Positions 1 to 9,898 are shown, numbered from the stretch's first letter. The stretch is DNA of 31,526 nt from JAFLCM01 sp964510955 (GCA_964510955.1 CAZEDW010000043.1:1-31526); one strand, 5' to 3'. The notes: generated from the letters alone by a model not told the origin. A program made the numbers and translations.

Positions 1-25
1 GCTGCTTTCGCAACCGGCCCGGCAA

Positions 26-99
<74 letters not shown>

Positions 100-170
100 G
101 TTTAGGGTCGGGAGTGTATCCGTTCGCCCGCCCTCGGGCAATCCACGGGTGTTGGTTCACCCGCGGCCGG

Positions 171-199
171 AAAACAAACGAGCCTGACAAGCCAGGCTC
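171..199 (-). terminator. Intrinsic terminator after tRNA-Lys
   Basis: Read on the minus strand, a perfect 7-bp stem (GAGCCTG / CAGGCTC, 180-199) with a 6-nt loop is followed by GTTTGTTTT. It starts about 10 nt after the end of tRNA-Lys and ends that transcript before the initiator tRNA. Confidence 0.8.
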
Positions 200-208
200 C
201 ACTTCCAA

Positions 209-281
<73 letters not shown>

Positions 282-330
282 GCTGCCGCGACGAACTCGG
301 TCGTCACGGCGTCTTTGATTTGGGGGAAAC

Positions 331-336
331 AGTATA
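331..336 (-). promoter_or_regulatory. Candidate -10 box for tRNA-Lys
   Basis: On the minus strand this reads TATACT, one base from the TATAAT consensus, about 50 nt before the mature tRNA-Lys 5' end. No strong -35 hexamer lies at the expected distance. The placement suits a short 5' leader removed by RNase P. Confidence 0.45.
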
Positions 337-656
337 CCGCACCGCGCCCCGATCGACCAGCGAGCGTGCCGCGACATCTTCAGGATACGCTCTGAGCATG
401 TCTCGTCGGCGCCGGCCCCGGCAGCCGCCGTGCCGGATCTCGCCGCTCTCAGAGAATTTTGATCGCCCCAGCGGGGGGCGACAGGCAATGCGTCCGAGCC
501 CGACACGACTCGATCAGCAGCACGGCGTTGACCCCCACCCAAAGAGCCATTCTGCGAGACCGTTGAATCGCCTGCGAGTCGCCAGAAACCAGGCCCGCGG
601 CGCCACCCAAGCGTGCCGTCGCCCGAACAATACCCTGATGAAGAGTGTCAAAACCG
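337..656. other. Intergenic region without a convincing gene
   Basis: No reading frame here shows a recognisable family, a good ribosome site or the codon pattern of its neighbours. The open frames on both strands look like by-products of high GC. I searched by eye for RNase P RNA, tmRNA and 6S-like features and saw none. Confidence 0.5.
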
Positions 657-685
657 TTGACACCAGCCCGCAAAGAGACTATCGT
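657..685 (+). promoter_or_regulatory. Sigma-70-type promoter for rpmF-plsX-fabH
   Basis: A perfect TTGACA (657-662) is followed by a 17-bp spacer and TATCGT (680-685). The predicted start of transcription is near 692, leaving a leader of about 130 nt before rpmF. A leader that long could carry ribosomal-protein feedback control, but I saw no specific structure that proves it. Confidence 0.65.
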
Positions 686-820
686 CCCCGCCTAGTTTTG
701 CCGGCGGGCCTCCGGGCAGGAGCAGCCGGGATGCCGCTCGGGCGGCCCACATGGTCATGATTGCTCGGCCCCGCGGCGTCGCCGTCGGCGTCGGGTTGAT
801 GTTCACGAGAGGTACCCACA

Positions 821-1021
821 ATGAACCCTACCCATCGAGTCAGCCCCGGCCGCACCCGTCGCCGCCGCGCCCACGAGGCCATCGAGATGACCAAGCCCAC
901 CCTGTGCCCCCTGACCGGGCGCCCCAAGATGCACCACCGCGTGTGCGATGAGTCGGGCTACGTCCGCCCCGGCCTGGTAATCCGGGTTCCCAAGCTCGGC
1001 ATCGGCGTCGATCAGGGCTGA
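821..1021 (+). CDS. rpmF: 50S ribosomal protein L32
   Basis: This 66-residue basic protein is a structural component of the large ribosomal subunit. The N-terminal half is rich in Arg (RTRRRR at 11-16), as in L32. The C-terminal half has the L32 ribbon layout with CPLTG (Cys29) and CDESG (Cys42) on either side of the conserved PKMHHRVC stretch. In zinc-binding L32 each knuckle is CxxC; here the second Cys of each is Thr32 and Ser45, so the zinc site is half lost. The ATG follows a GAGAGG ribosome site. It precedes plsX and fabH, an arrangement common in bacteria and a strong support for the call. Confidence 0.9.
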   Translation: MNPTHRVSPGRTRRRRAHEAIEMTKPTLCPLTGRPKMHHRVCDESGYVRPGLVIRVPKLGIGVDQG

Positions 1022-1099
1022 TCGCGTGGCGTGCCCGCGCACCCGCCGGGCTCGCCGGATTCGGACCACCGACCTTTGAGCTCGATTCATGGGGCCGGA

Positions 1100-1129
1100 T
1101 TGACCCGGACCCCGGACCGACCGCACAAT
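1100..1129 (+). promoter_or_regulatory. Candidate internal promoter for plsX
   Basis: TTGACC (1100-1105), an 18-bp spacer and CACAAT (1124-1129) precede the plsX ATG by only 8 nt. If used, the transcript would begin at or within 1-2 nt of the start codon. There is no Shine-Dalgarno sequence before plsX, which fits a leaderless message. Confidence 0.4.
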
Positions 1130-1137
1130 CCCTCGCT

Positions 1138-2196
1138 ATGCGCATCGCCGTAGACGTGATGGGGGGCGACCACGCGCCGGACGCCATCGTCACAGGCTGT
1201 CTCGACGCGTTGGACATTCTCCAGCCCGGTGACAAGCTCGTGCTGGTGGGCGACCGCGCGGTGATCACCGACATCGCGCTGGAGCGGGGCATCAGCGGCG
1301 GCGACCCGCGGCTGGAGCTGGTCGACGCGCCGCAGAACATCGAGATGCACGAGTCGCCGGTGGAGGCCGTCCGGTCCAAGCCCGATTCGTCGCTGGTCAA
1401 GATGGCCCTCTTGGGCTCGGCCCGCAAGACCGCGAACCCCGTCGACGTCGTCATTTCCGCCGGCAACACCGGCGCCTGCGTGTCGGCGGCCACCATGTAC
1501 ATGAAACGCCTGCGCGGCGTCCACCGCCCCGGCATCGCCTGCACCATCCCCGCGCTCCACGGGCCGGTCGTCGTCAGCGATGTCGGCGCCAACCCCGAGC
1601 CGCGGCCCATGCACCTGGCCCAGTACGGCATCATGGCCTCGGTCTACGCCCAGCACATGCTGGGCATCCAGCGCCCGCGCGTCGCCCAGATGAACATCGG
1701 CAGCGAAGAGGGCAAGGGCACCGGCATGATCAAGCAGGTGCGCGAGCTCCTGCTGAAAGTGCCCGACCTGAACTACGTCGGGTTCATCGAGGGCCGCGAC
1801 CTCTTCGACGGCGCCGCCGACGTGGTCGTCACCGACGGCTTCGTGGGCAACACCATGCTCAAGCTCACCGAGGGGCTCTCCAAGAGCCTCTTCAAGGCCA
1901 TCGTCCACGAGGTGCTCCGCGTCGACGCCGACCTTGCCATGCACATGCAGCAGGCGCTCTCGGGGCTGATCAAGAAGAACGACTACCACGAGTACGGCGG
2001 CGCACCGCTCCTGGGCGTGAACGGCAACTGCTTCATCTGCCACGGCTCCAGCGAGGCCAGGACCATGAAGGCCGCCGTCCGCGTCGCCCGTGATCACGCC
2101 GCCAGGAACGTCAACGCGGCCATTCTCGCGCGCCTCGAAGCACTCCGGGTGGCGGGCTTCGAGACCTCCGCCGCCGAGGAGCTCGAAGCCGCGTGA
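1138..2196 (+). CDS. plsX: Phosphate acyltransferase PlsX
   Basis: This 352-residue enzyme converts acyl-ACP and phosphate to acyl-phosphate, the donor used by PlsY in the first step of phospholipid synthesis. It is a peripheral, cytoplasmic enzyme. Family marks are the N-terminal AVDVMGGDHAP, the SAGNTGA segment near residue 105, GFIEGRDLF followed by TDGFVGNTMLK around residues 215-245, and EYGGAPLLGV followed by HGSS toward the C-terminus. The length matches the family. The start codon sits 8 nt after a -10-like box and has no ribosome site. Its stop overlaps the fabH start by 4 nt, so the two are translationally coupled. Confidence 0.97.
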   Translation: MRIAVDVMGGDHAPDAIVTGCLDALDILQPGDKLVLVGDRAVITDIALERGISGGDPRLELVDAPQNIEMHESPVEAVRSKPDSSLVKMALLGSARKTANPVDVVISAGNTGACVSAATMYMKRLRGVHRPGIACTIPALHGPVVVSDVGANPEPRPMHLAQYGIMASVYAQHMLGIQRPRVAQMNIGSEEGKGTGMIKQVRELLLKVPDLNYVGFIEGRDLFDGAADVVVTDGFVGNTMLKLTEGLSKSLFKAIVHEVLRVDADLAMHMQQALSGLIKKNDYHEYGGAPLLGVNGNCFICHGSSEARTMKAAVRVARDHAARNVNAAILARLEALRVAGFETSAAEELEAA

Positions 2197-3218
2197 GCAC
2201 CGCGCACATCCAACCCGCGCCGATGCCCAACGTGGGGGTCCGCATCGCCGGCACCGGGCACGCGGTGCCCGAGCGGGTGGTGACCAACAACGACCTGTCC
2301 AGGTGCATGGAGACCAGCGACGAGTGGATCGTCCAGCGCACCGGCATCCACCAGCGCCGGATGTGCGACCCGTCCAAGGGCGAGAACGGGACATGGCTTG
2401 CGTCGCGGGCCCTGAGGGCGGCCCTGAGCGACGCCGGCATGGTCGGCACCGACCTCGACGCCCTGGTGCTGGGCACCGTCACCGGCGACATGCCCTGCCC
2501 GTCGACCGCCTGCCGCGTCGCGGCCAACGTGGGCCTGGGGACCGCCGCCGCCTACGACGTCGCCGCCGCGTGCTGCGGGTTTGTCTACGGCTTGAACCAG
2601 GCCCACGCCCTCATCAAGTCCGGGCAGTTCCGAAACGTCGCCGTCGTCGGCTGCGACCTGATGAGCACTGTGCTCGACTACGAGAACCGCGCCGTCGCGG
2701 TCCTGTTCGGCGATTCGTCCGGCGCGGCCATCCTCAGGGCCACAGACGACACCAGCCGCGGCATCATCGCCAGCGCCATGCACGCCGACGGCTCGCGCTG
2801 GCACGACCTCTACATCCCCCGCTCGCAGCACGACTTCCCCCCCGACGCCGACCGCTCGGTCGTCAAGCTCAACACGCTGCAGATGAACGGCCGCGAGGTC
2901 TACAAGTTCGCCGTCGGCACCTTCAGCCGCATCATCGAGCAGACCCTCGAAAAGGCCGGCGTCAAGCCCGACCAGGTCGACATGTACGTTTGCCACCAGT
3001 CCAACGCGCGCATGCTCGAGAGCGCCCGCGAGCGGTTCGGCCTTCCCCCCGACAAGTTCTACGTCAACATCGACCGCTTCGGAAACTGCTCCGCCGGCAG
3101 CGTCCCCGTGTGCCTCGACGAGCTGCGCAAGCAGGGCAAGTGCAAGGAGGGCGACATCGTCATGTTCGTCGCCTTCGGCGGCGGGCTCACGTGGGCCAGC
3201 AGCCTGTGGCGGGTGTAG
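2193..3218 (+). CDS. fabH: 3-oxoacyl-ACP synthase III (KAS III)
   Basis: FabH condenses acetyl-CoA (or another acyl-CoA starter) with malonyl-ACP to begin each round of type II fatty acid synthesis. The 341-residue product carries the Cys-His-Asn triad: Cys127 in DVAAACCGF, His268 in CHQSNARM and Asn298 in FGNCSAGSVP. The C-terminal FGGGLTWAS is also typical. The GTG start overlaps the plsX stop in a GTGA sequence; an ATG at 2223 is a possible later start, and the extra ten residues before it are not conserved in the family. It converges on the kinase gene, whose 3' end is 44 bp away. Confidence 0.97.
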   Translation: MSTAHIQPAPMPNVGVRIAGTGHAVPERVVTNNDLSRCMETSDEWIVQRTGIHQRRMCDPSKGENGTWLASRALRAALSDAGMVGTDLDALVLGTVTGDMPCPSTACRVAANVGLGTAAAYDVAAACCGFVYGLNQAHALIKSGQFRNVAVVGCDLMSTVLDYENRAVAVLFGDSSGAAILRATDDTSRGIIASAMHADGSRWHDLYIPRSQHDFPPDADRSVVKLNTLQMNGREVYKFAVGTFSRIIEQTLEKAGVKPDQVDMYVCHQSNARMLESARERFGLPPDKFYVNIDRFGNCSAGSVPVCLDELRKQGKCKEGDIVMFVAFGGGLTWASSLWRV

Positions 3219-3262
3219 GTCGGCGCGAATCAACGGACCGGCAGCGCATCATTGGCGCCCGC

Positions 3263-5812
3263 CTATCGGGGGCCTGATTCCAGCGTGGCCAGCGCTTCCC
3301 CGGCCCGCTTGGCGACACCGGCAAAGCCCGCCCCGGCGTCCTTCAGCACCGGCACCACGCGGCGCAGCAGCGTCAGGGCTTCATCCTTCTTCCCGCCCGC
3401 GGCCAGCGCGATACCGATATTCGCCTCCGTCGCCGCGACCGCCGCTGCCGTTGCGCCGTGCGCCCGCTGCCACTCGAGCGCCCTGTTCAGCCAGGCGACC
3501 GATTGCTCGTGGCGGCCCTGGGCGGTCAGGGCCTGCGACAATGACGTGATCGCCGCGACGCGCCCGGCGTGCTCGGGGCCGAAAGCCCGGTCCCACGCCT
3601 CGGCGCTGGCGGTGAGGTTCACCACCGCGTCGTCGGGCTTGCCCGCCCGAAGCTGCGCCAGGCCCAGGTTGGACTGGCAACGCACGATCATCGGGTGGTC
3701 GGCACGCAGCAGGGCCTTGCGGGTGTCGAGTGATCTCTGGAACTCGCCGATCGCGCCCGCCAGGTCGCCGGTCTGGAACAGGGCCGAAGCGAGGTTGTTG
3801 CGCGACTCGGCAACCTGCAGCGATTTCTCGCCGTGCACCGCCGCGCGGGCCGTGATCGCGTCCCTCTGCACCTGCGCGGCGTCGCCGGCGCGGTCCTGCA
3901 GTCGCAAACTCCCGCCCAGGTCGTTGAGGAGCAGCCCCTCGCGCTCGGTGTGCACGCCCGCGCCCACTCGGGCACGCTCATCGGCGAGCAACCTCCGGAA
4001 CACCGCCTCCGCCTCGGTGTGCTTGCCCTCGTGGAAAAGCAGTTCGCCCAGCGCCACCTCGGCGTCCACGCGGGCGTCGGCCTGATCGGGCAGCGCCGCG
4101 AAGCCCCTGGCCGAGCTTTCCAGAAGCTCCCGAGCTTTGGGCAACATCCCCAGCGACATCACGGCCCGCCCGAGGGCTTGCTCCGACGCGGCCCGTGTAA
4201 GGGGATCATGGGGCGGGGTGTCCTTGAGCGACTGGGCCGCCTGCTGGAGCAGTTCACCCAGCTTGGCGTCGGGCCCCATGTTGCCGGTGTCGCCGCCGCC
4301 CAGCACGTCCACCAGGTATCGGCGGGCCTCTTCAAGGCTCCGATTGGCCGCGAGCAGCTCGTCGCGGCGCTGGGCAAGGCTGACGCCCTGGCGATAGAGC
4401 ACCACCGTTGCGGTGGCCAGCAGGATGACCGCCGCGGCGCTGAGTGTCACCCCAAGCGCGTGCCGGCGCACAAACTTGTTGGCCCGGTACGCCAGCGTGT
4501 CACGCCGCGCCTGCACGGGCATGCCCGACAGGTACCGCCCGATATCCGCCGAGAGCTGCTCGACCGACGCGTACCGCCGCTGCGGCTCCTTGCGGAGCGC
4601 GAGCATGACGATGTTGTCCAGGTCGCCGCGCAGCACGCCCCGCAGGCGCGTCGACGACAGCCCGCGGGTCTTGGGCATGTCCGTCACCGGCCGTGTCGGG
4701 GCGATCCGCGGGGTGATCGGGGGGACGGCGCCCCCGCCCGTCGGCCCAGCGCCGGCGCCCGTGGCGCCCCCGGAGGTCTTCGTGCGAAGGCGCGTCGGGC
4801 GCACCGTCACCGCCTCGCTCGGCGACGGCGGCACCAGCTCACACACCACGCGCTTCAGTTCCTCGCTGGTGCGCAGCGAGAAGTGATACGGGCGCGTGCC
4901 GGTGAGCAGCTCGTACAGCACCACCCCCAGCGAGTACACATCCGTCGCCGTGGTGACCGGTCGCCCCTCCACCTGCTCCGGGCTGGCGTACTCGGGCGTC
5001 AGCCGTCGATCGGTGTCGGCGGTGACGGCCTGGTCGGTATCGCCGCCCTTGAGCAGCTTGGCGATGCCGAAGTCCAGCAGCTTGGGCACCCCCTGCGGTG
5101 TCACGAGGATGTTGCTGGGCTTGATGTCCCGGTGGATCACGAGGTTCTGGTGCGCGTGGTGCACGCCGTCGCACACCTGGCGGAACAGGGTGAGCCGCTC
5201 GGGCACCTTCAACCCCTTGGCGTCGCAGTACGCGTCGATGGGGACGCCGTCGACAAACTCCATCACCAGGAACGGCCGCCCGTCCGTTGTCACGCCGCCG
5301 TCGATGAGCCGGGCGATGTTGGGATGATCCAGCGCGGCGAGCGTCTGCCGCTCATCCTTGAACCGGCGCAGGATCTCCTCAGAGTCCATCCCGCGCTTCA
5401 CCACTTTCACCGCCACCTTGAGCTGGTACTGCCCGTCGCTGCGCTCGCCCAGGTAGACCGTGCCCATCCCGCCCGACGCCAGCCGGCTGACAACCTTGAA
5501 CGCCCCCAGCGTCGCCCCGATCAGCTCATCCACCGGCTCCCGCGTCGAGGCCCGCGCAAGCTGCTCGGCGTCCATCCCCAGCGCCGGACGCTCAAGAAAC
5601 GCACCGACCTTGTCCGCCGAGGCCAGCAGCGACCGCACCTCCTGCTCGGCGTGGGTGTCCCCCGCGCACAGCCGCTTGATCGCAGCCTCGCGGTCCACCG
5701 GCGCCAGCATGGCGACCTCAAAGAAGATCGCCTCGATCCGGCGCAGCGTGCGCGGCGACCCGGGCGTCGCGCCGGGTTGGTCGCCTGATCCGCTTTGGCC
5801 TTCGGGGTTCAT
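3263..5812 (-). CDS. Membrane Ser/Thr protein kinase with C-terminal TPRs
   Basis: This is a ~850-residue Hanks-type kinase. The kinase domain spans about 103-430: glycine loop ASGGMGTV (113-120), ATP-anchoring Lys137 in VAVKVVK, catalytic HRDIKPSN (Asp230), DFG (248-250) and ASPE (277-280). A Gly/Thr/Pro-rich insert of ~35 residues (about 345-380) interrupts the C-lobe. One hydrophobic segment (about 453-473) follows, then a tail of tetratricopeptide-like helices to the end. The kinase is thus cytoplasmic and the TPRs lie across the membrane. The GTG at 5815 directly precedes the ATG chosen here. It follows the ECF sigma gene by about 25 nt, an arrangement common in planctomycetes, so it may control that factor by phosphorylation. 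That link is inference. Confidence 0.92.
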   Translation of the reverse strand: MNPEGQSGSGDQPGATPGSPRTLRRIEAIFFEVAMLAPVDREAAIKRLCAGDTHAEQEVRSLLASADKVGAFLERPALGMDAEQLARASTREPVDELIGATLGAFKVVSRLASGGMGTVYLGERSDGQYQLKVAVKVVKRGMDSEEILRRFKDERQTLAALDHPNIARLIDGGVTTDGRPFLVMEFVDGVPIDAYCDAKGLKVPERLTLFRQVCDGVHHAHQNLVIHRDIKPSNILVTPQGVPKLLDFGIAKLLKGGDTDQAVTADTDRRLTPEYASPEQVEGRPVTTATDVYSLGVVLYELLTGTRPYHFSLRTSEELKRVVCELVPPSPSEAVTVRPTRLRTKTSGGATGAGAGPTGGGAVPPITPRIAPTRPVTDMPKTRGLSSTRLRGVLRGDLDNIVMLALRKEPQRRYASVEQLSADIGRYLSGMPVQARRDTLAYRANKFVRRHALGVTLSAAAVILLATATVVLYRQGVSLAQRRDELLAANRSLEEARRYLVDVLGGGDTGNMGPDAKLGELLQQAAQSLKDTPPHDPLTRAASEQALGRAVMSLGMLPKARELLESSARGFAALPDQADARVDAEVALGELLFHEGKHTEAEAVFRRLLADERARVGAGVHTEREGLLLNDLGGSLRLQDRAGDAAQVQRDAITARAAVHGEKSLQVAESRNNLASALFQTGDLAGAIGEFQRSLDTRKALLRADHPMIVRCQSNLGLAQLRAGKPDDAVVNLTASAEAWDRAFGPEHAGRVAAITSLSQALTAQGRHEQSVAWLNRALEWQRAHGATAAAVAATEANIGIALAAGGKKDEALTLLRRVVPVLKDAGAGFAGVAKRAGEALATLESGPR

Positions 5813-5840
5813 CACGGCAGCGGTTTCTCGGCCCGAATGG

Positions 5841-6440
5841 TCACGCCTCCTGCCTCTCCAGTTCGCGGCTCAGCCACACCCGCGCAAACTGCCAGTCGCG
5901 TGCCACCGTGCTGGGCGAAACGCCCAAGGCCATCGCGGTCTGCTCGACGCTCAGTCCCGCGAAGAACCGCAGCTCGACCACGCGGGCCTTCTGCTGGTCC
6001 ATCTCCGCCAGCTTGGTGAGGGCCTCATCCAGCCCGACGAAATCCAGCGCCGGCTCGGCGCACACCGCGAGTGCTTCGTCGAGCGGCGCCCGCTGCAGCG
6101 CGCCGCCGCGCTTGACACGCCCGCGCAGCCGGGCGTGGTCGATCAGGATGCGCCGGATGGCCTTGGCCGCCGCCCCGAAAAAGTGCGCCCGGCTGTCCCA
6201 CGAGGCCCCCTCGTCGCCGATCAGCCGCAGGTACGCCTCGTGCACCAGGGCCGTGGCCTGCATCGTCTGGGCCTTGCTCTCGTTCTGCAGGAACTTGGCC
6301 GCGATGGAGCGCAGCTCGTCGTACACGATCGGGAACAGCTCGTTGGTCGCGTGCGAGTCGCCGCGCCCGGCGCGGACAAGCAGTTCCGTGACGGCGGCTC
6401 GCTGCGGGCTGGTTGGGGGCTGAGCGGACATTTGGGTCAT
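5841..6440 (-). CDS. ECF sigma-70 family sigma factor
   Basis: This 199-residue protein belongs to the ECF type common in planctomycetes. Region 2 covers about 18-105, with the characteristic LVHEAYLRL and HFFGAAAKAIRRILIDHAR. Region 4 ends the protein with a helix-turn-helix, LSVEQTAMALGVSPSTVARD. It would direct RNA polymerase to a small regulon in response to a signal. The frame stays open further upstream to 6749, but that extension is Cys/Arg-rich and unlike the family, so the ATG at 6440 is used; a second ATG at 6431 is possible. No clear ribosome site precedes it. No anti-sigma gene is present; the adjacent kinase gene is the likely partner. Confidence 0.92.
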   Translation of the reverse strand: MTQMSAQPPTSPQRAAVTELLVRAGRGDSHATNELFPIVYDELRSIAAKFLQNESKAQTMQATALVHEAYLRLIGDEGASWDSRAHFFGAAAKAIRRILIDHARLRGRVKRGGALQRAPLDEALAVCAEPALDFVGLDEALTKLAEMDQQKARVVELRFFAGLSVEQTAMALGVSPSTVARDWQFARVWLSRELERQEA

Positions 6441-6908
6441 GAACGGTAGCGGTAAGCGGCGGTGGGGGGTGCATCCGGCCTGTTTTCGGATCGGCTGCCA
6501 CGGCACAGGGGGCATCGGCCCATCAGACTTGCACGAAGCACGCAACAGTGAGGCCGAAACGCCTTCATCGCCAAGCGTCTTGGCCGAACGACGCCGAGTT
6601 CCGGCTCTGACCTCCCGTGGCCCGCTTCGCAACACCGATCGGCATCCGCCCCGGCGCTGGGAGGCACGCCACGGACGTGTACGCCGATGGCAGCTTCGCT
6701 GCCATGCCCAGTGATTCCGGCGTACCCGACCAATGGACATGCCCCCCAACGCGGGAGCGGGGTAGAGACGAGGCGCCCGCCCAGCTACTGGGCAGGAACG
6801 GGCGGTCTGGGTACATGCGTCGGATGTGGCTGAGAACGGTCAAATGCGCGGAAAGTTGAATTTGCCGCGCCACCCGGCATGCTCGACGCATCCCGGCGCG
6901 AAACCGAG
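6441..6908. other. 468-bp gap with a perfect hairpin
   Basis: No open frame here has a recognisable product or a supporting ribosome site. The region contains a perfect 8-bp hairpin with a 3-nt loop at 6687-6705 (ATGGCAGC / GCTGCCAT), not followed by a T-tract on either strand. The promoter of the sigma-kinase operon should lie at its left end, but I cannot pick out convincing boxes. Either a remnant of a lost gene or a repeat element would fit. Confidence 0.4.
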
Positions 6909-7376
6909 CTAGCCGGTTCGAGCGTGAGGCGAGCCGACCGATGATGGGCTCTGGAACTCGCGACAGCCCACCCGGAACGTGTTTTGTAGGACCACGTCAA
7001 CGCGGCGGCGCCAGAATGGTGATATCAGCAACCCGGTCGTGCTCACGGTACGCCACTCGTCACCAGTTCTAACCTGCATGACCCACCGTACCTCGGTCAG
7101 TCCTCGACGGGTAACCAGCAACCTCCCAGCATCCGAGAGTCCGAGGAGAAACCGGTGAACTGCTGCGTCTTCATCAGCGAGGTGTTCATGACCGACACCC
7201 CAGGCGACAATGACTTCGTCGCCGTAGTCCCATAGGCAGACGTCGTAGCCCGTTGGAACGGCTTGCTCAACAATGAGTTCTCGCGCGTCGGTGTGCAGGG
7301 GGACAATGGCGCACTCCCGGAGCGCCGTCTCGAGACGGGACCGCACTCGATCAAATAGGCGTTGGCCCACTGACAA
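6909..7376 (-). CDS. Hypothetical protein, TTG start, downstream of nuoF
   Basis: This 155-residue protein is not recognised. It begins with TTG preceded by AGGAG, which overlaps the nuoF stop codon (TGAGGAG), so it is probably co-translated with nuoF. It is mixed alpha/beta in character, with a hydrophobic-plus-acidic core (YDVCLWDYGDEVIVAWGVG at about 44-62) and two Trp in the second half. There is no signal peptide or membrane segment. GC content in two 60-base lines I counted is about 60-62%, lower than the rest of the window, so it may be acquired. It is not a known Nuo subunit. The coding call rests on the start site and the open frame. Confidence 0.6.
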   Translation of the reverse strand: MSVGQRLFDRVRSRLETALRECAIVPLHTDARELIVEQAVPTGYDVCLWDYGDEVIVAWGVGHEHLADEDAAVHRFLLGLSDAGRLLVTRRGLTEVRWVMQVRTGDEWRTVSTTGLLISPFWRRRVDVVLQNTFRVGCREFQSPSSVGSPHARTG

Positions 7377-7391
7377 GATTGAAGTCGCTCC

Positions 7392-8798
<1,407 letters not shown>

Positions 8799-8806
8799 TG
8801 GAGGGG

Positions 8807-8812
8807 ATTGTA
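8807..8812 (-). promoter_or_regulatory. -10 box for nuoF (TACAAT)
   Basis: On the minus strand TACAAT ends 8 nt before the nuoF ATG. Transcription would begin at about the start codon. No recognisable -35 hexamer is seen. Confidence 0.5.
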
Positions 8813-8886
8813 GATGAACCGGTCAGCCTCGTGCGCCGGGACCGTCTCCCCGCCGGACCGGCCACCCCACCCACCGGCGGCCCTCA

Positions 8887-8892
8887 TACCGT
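8887..8892 (+). promoter_or_regulatory. Candidate -10 box for the fur-family gene (TACCGT)
   Basis: TACCGT fits the TAnnnT pattern and ends 7 nt before the ATG at 8900, with no Shine-Dalgarno sequence between. The intergenic region is shared with divergent nuoF. Confidence 0.35.
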
Positions 8893-8899
8893 TCCTCGA

Positions 8900-9349
8900 A
8901 TGCCCGCTCAGCCACATCCCGACGGCTGGGACCAGCGCCTCCGAGCCCGCGGCCTGCGTGTCACGCGCGCGAGGCTCGACGTGCTGAAGGTGCTCGGCGG
9001 ATCGCCCGTGCCCATGCCGGCCCAGGAGGTCCTGGATTCGCTCGCCGGCGCCAAGGCCGATCGGGTCACCGTTTATCGCACACTCAACGCCCTCGTCGAG
9101 TCAGGCCTGGCCCACCGTGTTGACCCCGGCGACAGGGTCTGGCGATACGGCATCCTGAGCCACGAATCCGACCCGCCCCACGCCGGCCACGCCCACTTCG
9201 TCTGCGACGCCTGCGGCACCGTCCGCTGCCTGCAGGACGCCACCATCCGCGTGCAGTTCAAAGGTCGGCCCGAGGGCGAAAAGTTCACCGTCACCCAGCG
9301 CGACGTCTACCTGCACGGCACCTGCGAGAAGTGTCTTGAGGGTGAATAG
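8900..9349 (+). CDS. Fur family metal-responsive transcriptional regulator
   Basis: This 149-residue Fur-superfamily repressor binds metal and DNA as a dimer. The N-terminal winged helix includes RVTVYRTLNALVESGLAHRV (55-74), the recognition region. Two CxxC pairs (Cys102/Cys105 in CDAC, Cys142/Cys145 in CEKC) form the structural zinc site, and HAGHAHF (94-100) supplies regulatory-metal ligands. The short tail and His pattern resemble Zur-type members, but Fur or PerR roles cannot be excluded. The frame is open upstream to 8798, overlapping nuoF; the ATG at 8900 fits the family length. It is divergent from nuoF with 101 bp between them. Confidence 0.9.
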   Translation: MPAQPHPDGWDQRLRARGLRVTRARLDVLKVLGGSPVPMPAQEVLDSLAGAKADRVTVYRTLNALVESGLAHRVDPGDRVWRYGILSHESDPPHAGHAHFVCDACGTVRCLQDATIRVQFKGRPEGEKFTVTQRDVYLHGTCEKCLEGE

Positions 9350-9423
9350 CACCGCGGCGTCGCTTCACAGCTTGCCGCAACTCGCGGCAATGCGATTCCT
9401 CAGACTTCAGCCTTCATGCCTCA

Positions 9424-9482
9424 GTCCTGAGTTGAATCCCCGCCGCCCGCAGATCCAACGACAGGACCCTCGGACTCAGGAC
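9424..9482. repeat. 9-bp inverted repeat in the fur / unknown-gene gap
   Basis: GTCCTGAGT (9424-9432) and ACTCAGGAC (9474-9482) are perfect reverse complements separated by 41 nt. They lie between two convergent genes. No T-tract follows on either strand, so this is not a standard terminator. The function is unknown. Confidence 0.4.
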
Positions 9483-9553
9483 AACAGGGCATCAGCAGGA
9501 GGAATCGTCGCCCGTGATTCTTGGAGGAGCGCCCGCGCCCCGCCTGCTCCCTC

Positions 9554-9898
9554 TCACGCCGCCAGTGGCCTGGTCTCGTTCGGGTCGGTCGCACCGATCC
9601 GTGCCAGGGGGAACACATAGGGGTCGTTCAGCTCGGTCTCCAGCTCGTTGAGCTGCGACTGCATGCGATCGAGGGTGCGCTCGATGCCCCGCGCGGCCTC
9701 CAGCGCCGTCTCAACCCGGTGCGACACGTTGCTCGCCACCAGCGCGAACACCCCGCCCTGGGGGAACGGCAGCACGTCGCGCGAGCGGCTGCTGGAGCGG
9801 TTGTTCTTGGTCGGGCGATCGGCCTTCTTGGAGCGCCCCTTGGCGCCCGAAGTGGTGCTCTGCTTGGAATCGCCCTGATGCAGTTGGAGACGGTCCAT
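9554..9898 (-). CDS. Hypothetical protein with C-terminal coiled coil
   Basis: This is a 114-residue protein of unknown function. The N-terminal ~45 residues are Ser/Lys/Arg-rich and likely disordered. A short hydrophobic stretch (PFPQGGVFALVASNVSHRV) leads into a heptad-like helix, ALEAARGIERTLDRMQSQL and on, which should form a coiled coil. The frame is open upstream to 10057, but the ATG at 9898 has a good GGAG ribosome site about 10 nt away. It lies 201 bp downstream of plsY on the same strand. Confidence 0.65.
   Translation of the reverse strand: MDRLQLHQGDSKQSTTSGAKGRSKKADRPTKNNRSSSRSRDVLPFPQGGVFALVASNVSHRVETALEAARGIERTLDRMQSQLNELETELNDPYVFPLARIGATDPNETRPLAA

Noticed and set aside
320..760. 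146-codon frame upstream of rpmF
   Set aside because: Composition is Arg/Pro-rich without motifs, and the rpmF promoter lies inside it.
3833..5788. 651-codon open frame antisense to the kinase
   Set aside because: The kinase motifs on the other strand are decisive.
5841..6749. Longer 302-residue version of the ECF sigma factor
   Set aside because: The first ~100 residues are Cys/Arg/Trp-rich and lack sigma-factor similarity; the ATG at 6440 gives the normal family length.
6565..6891. 108-codon minus-strand frame in the gap before the sigma gene
   Set aside because: No ribosome site, no recognisable family, and it overlaps other equally weak frames.
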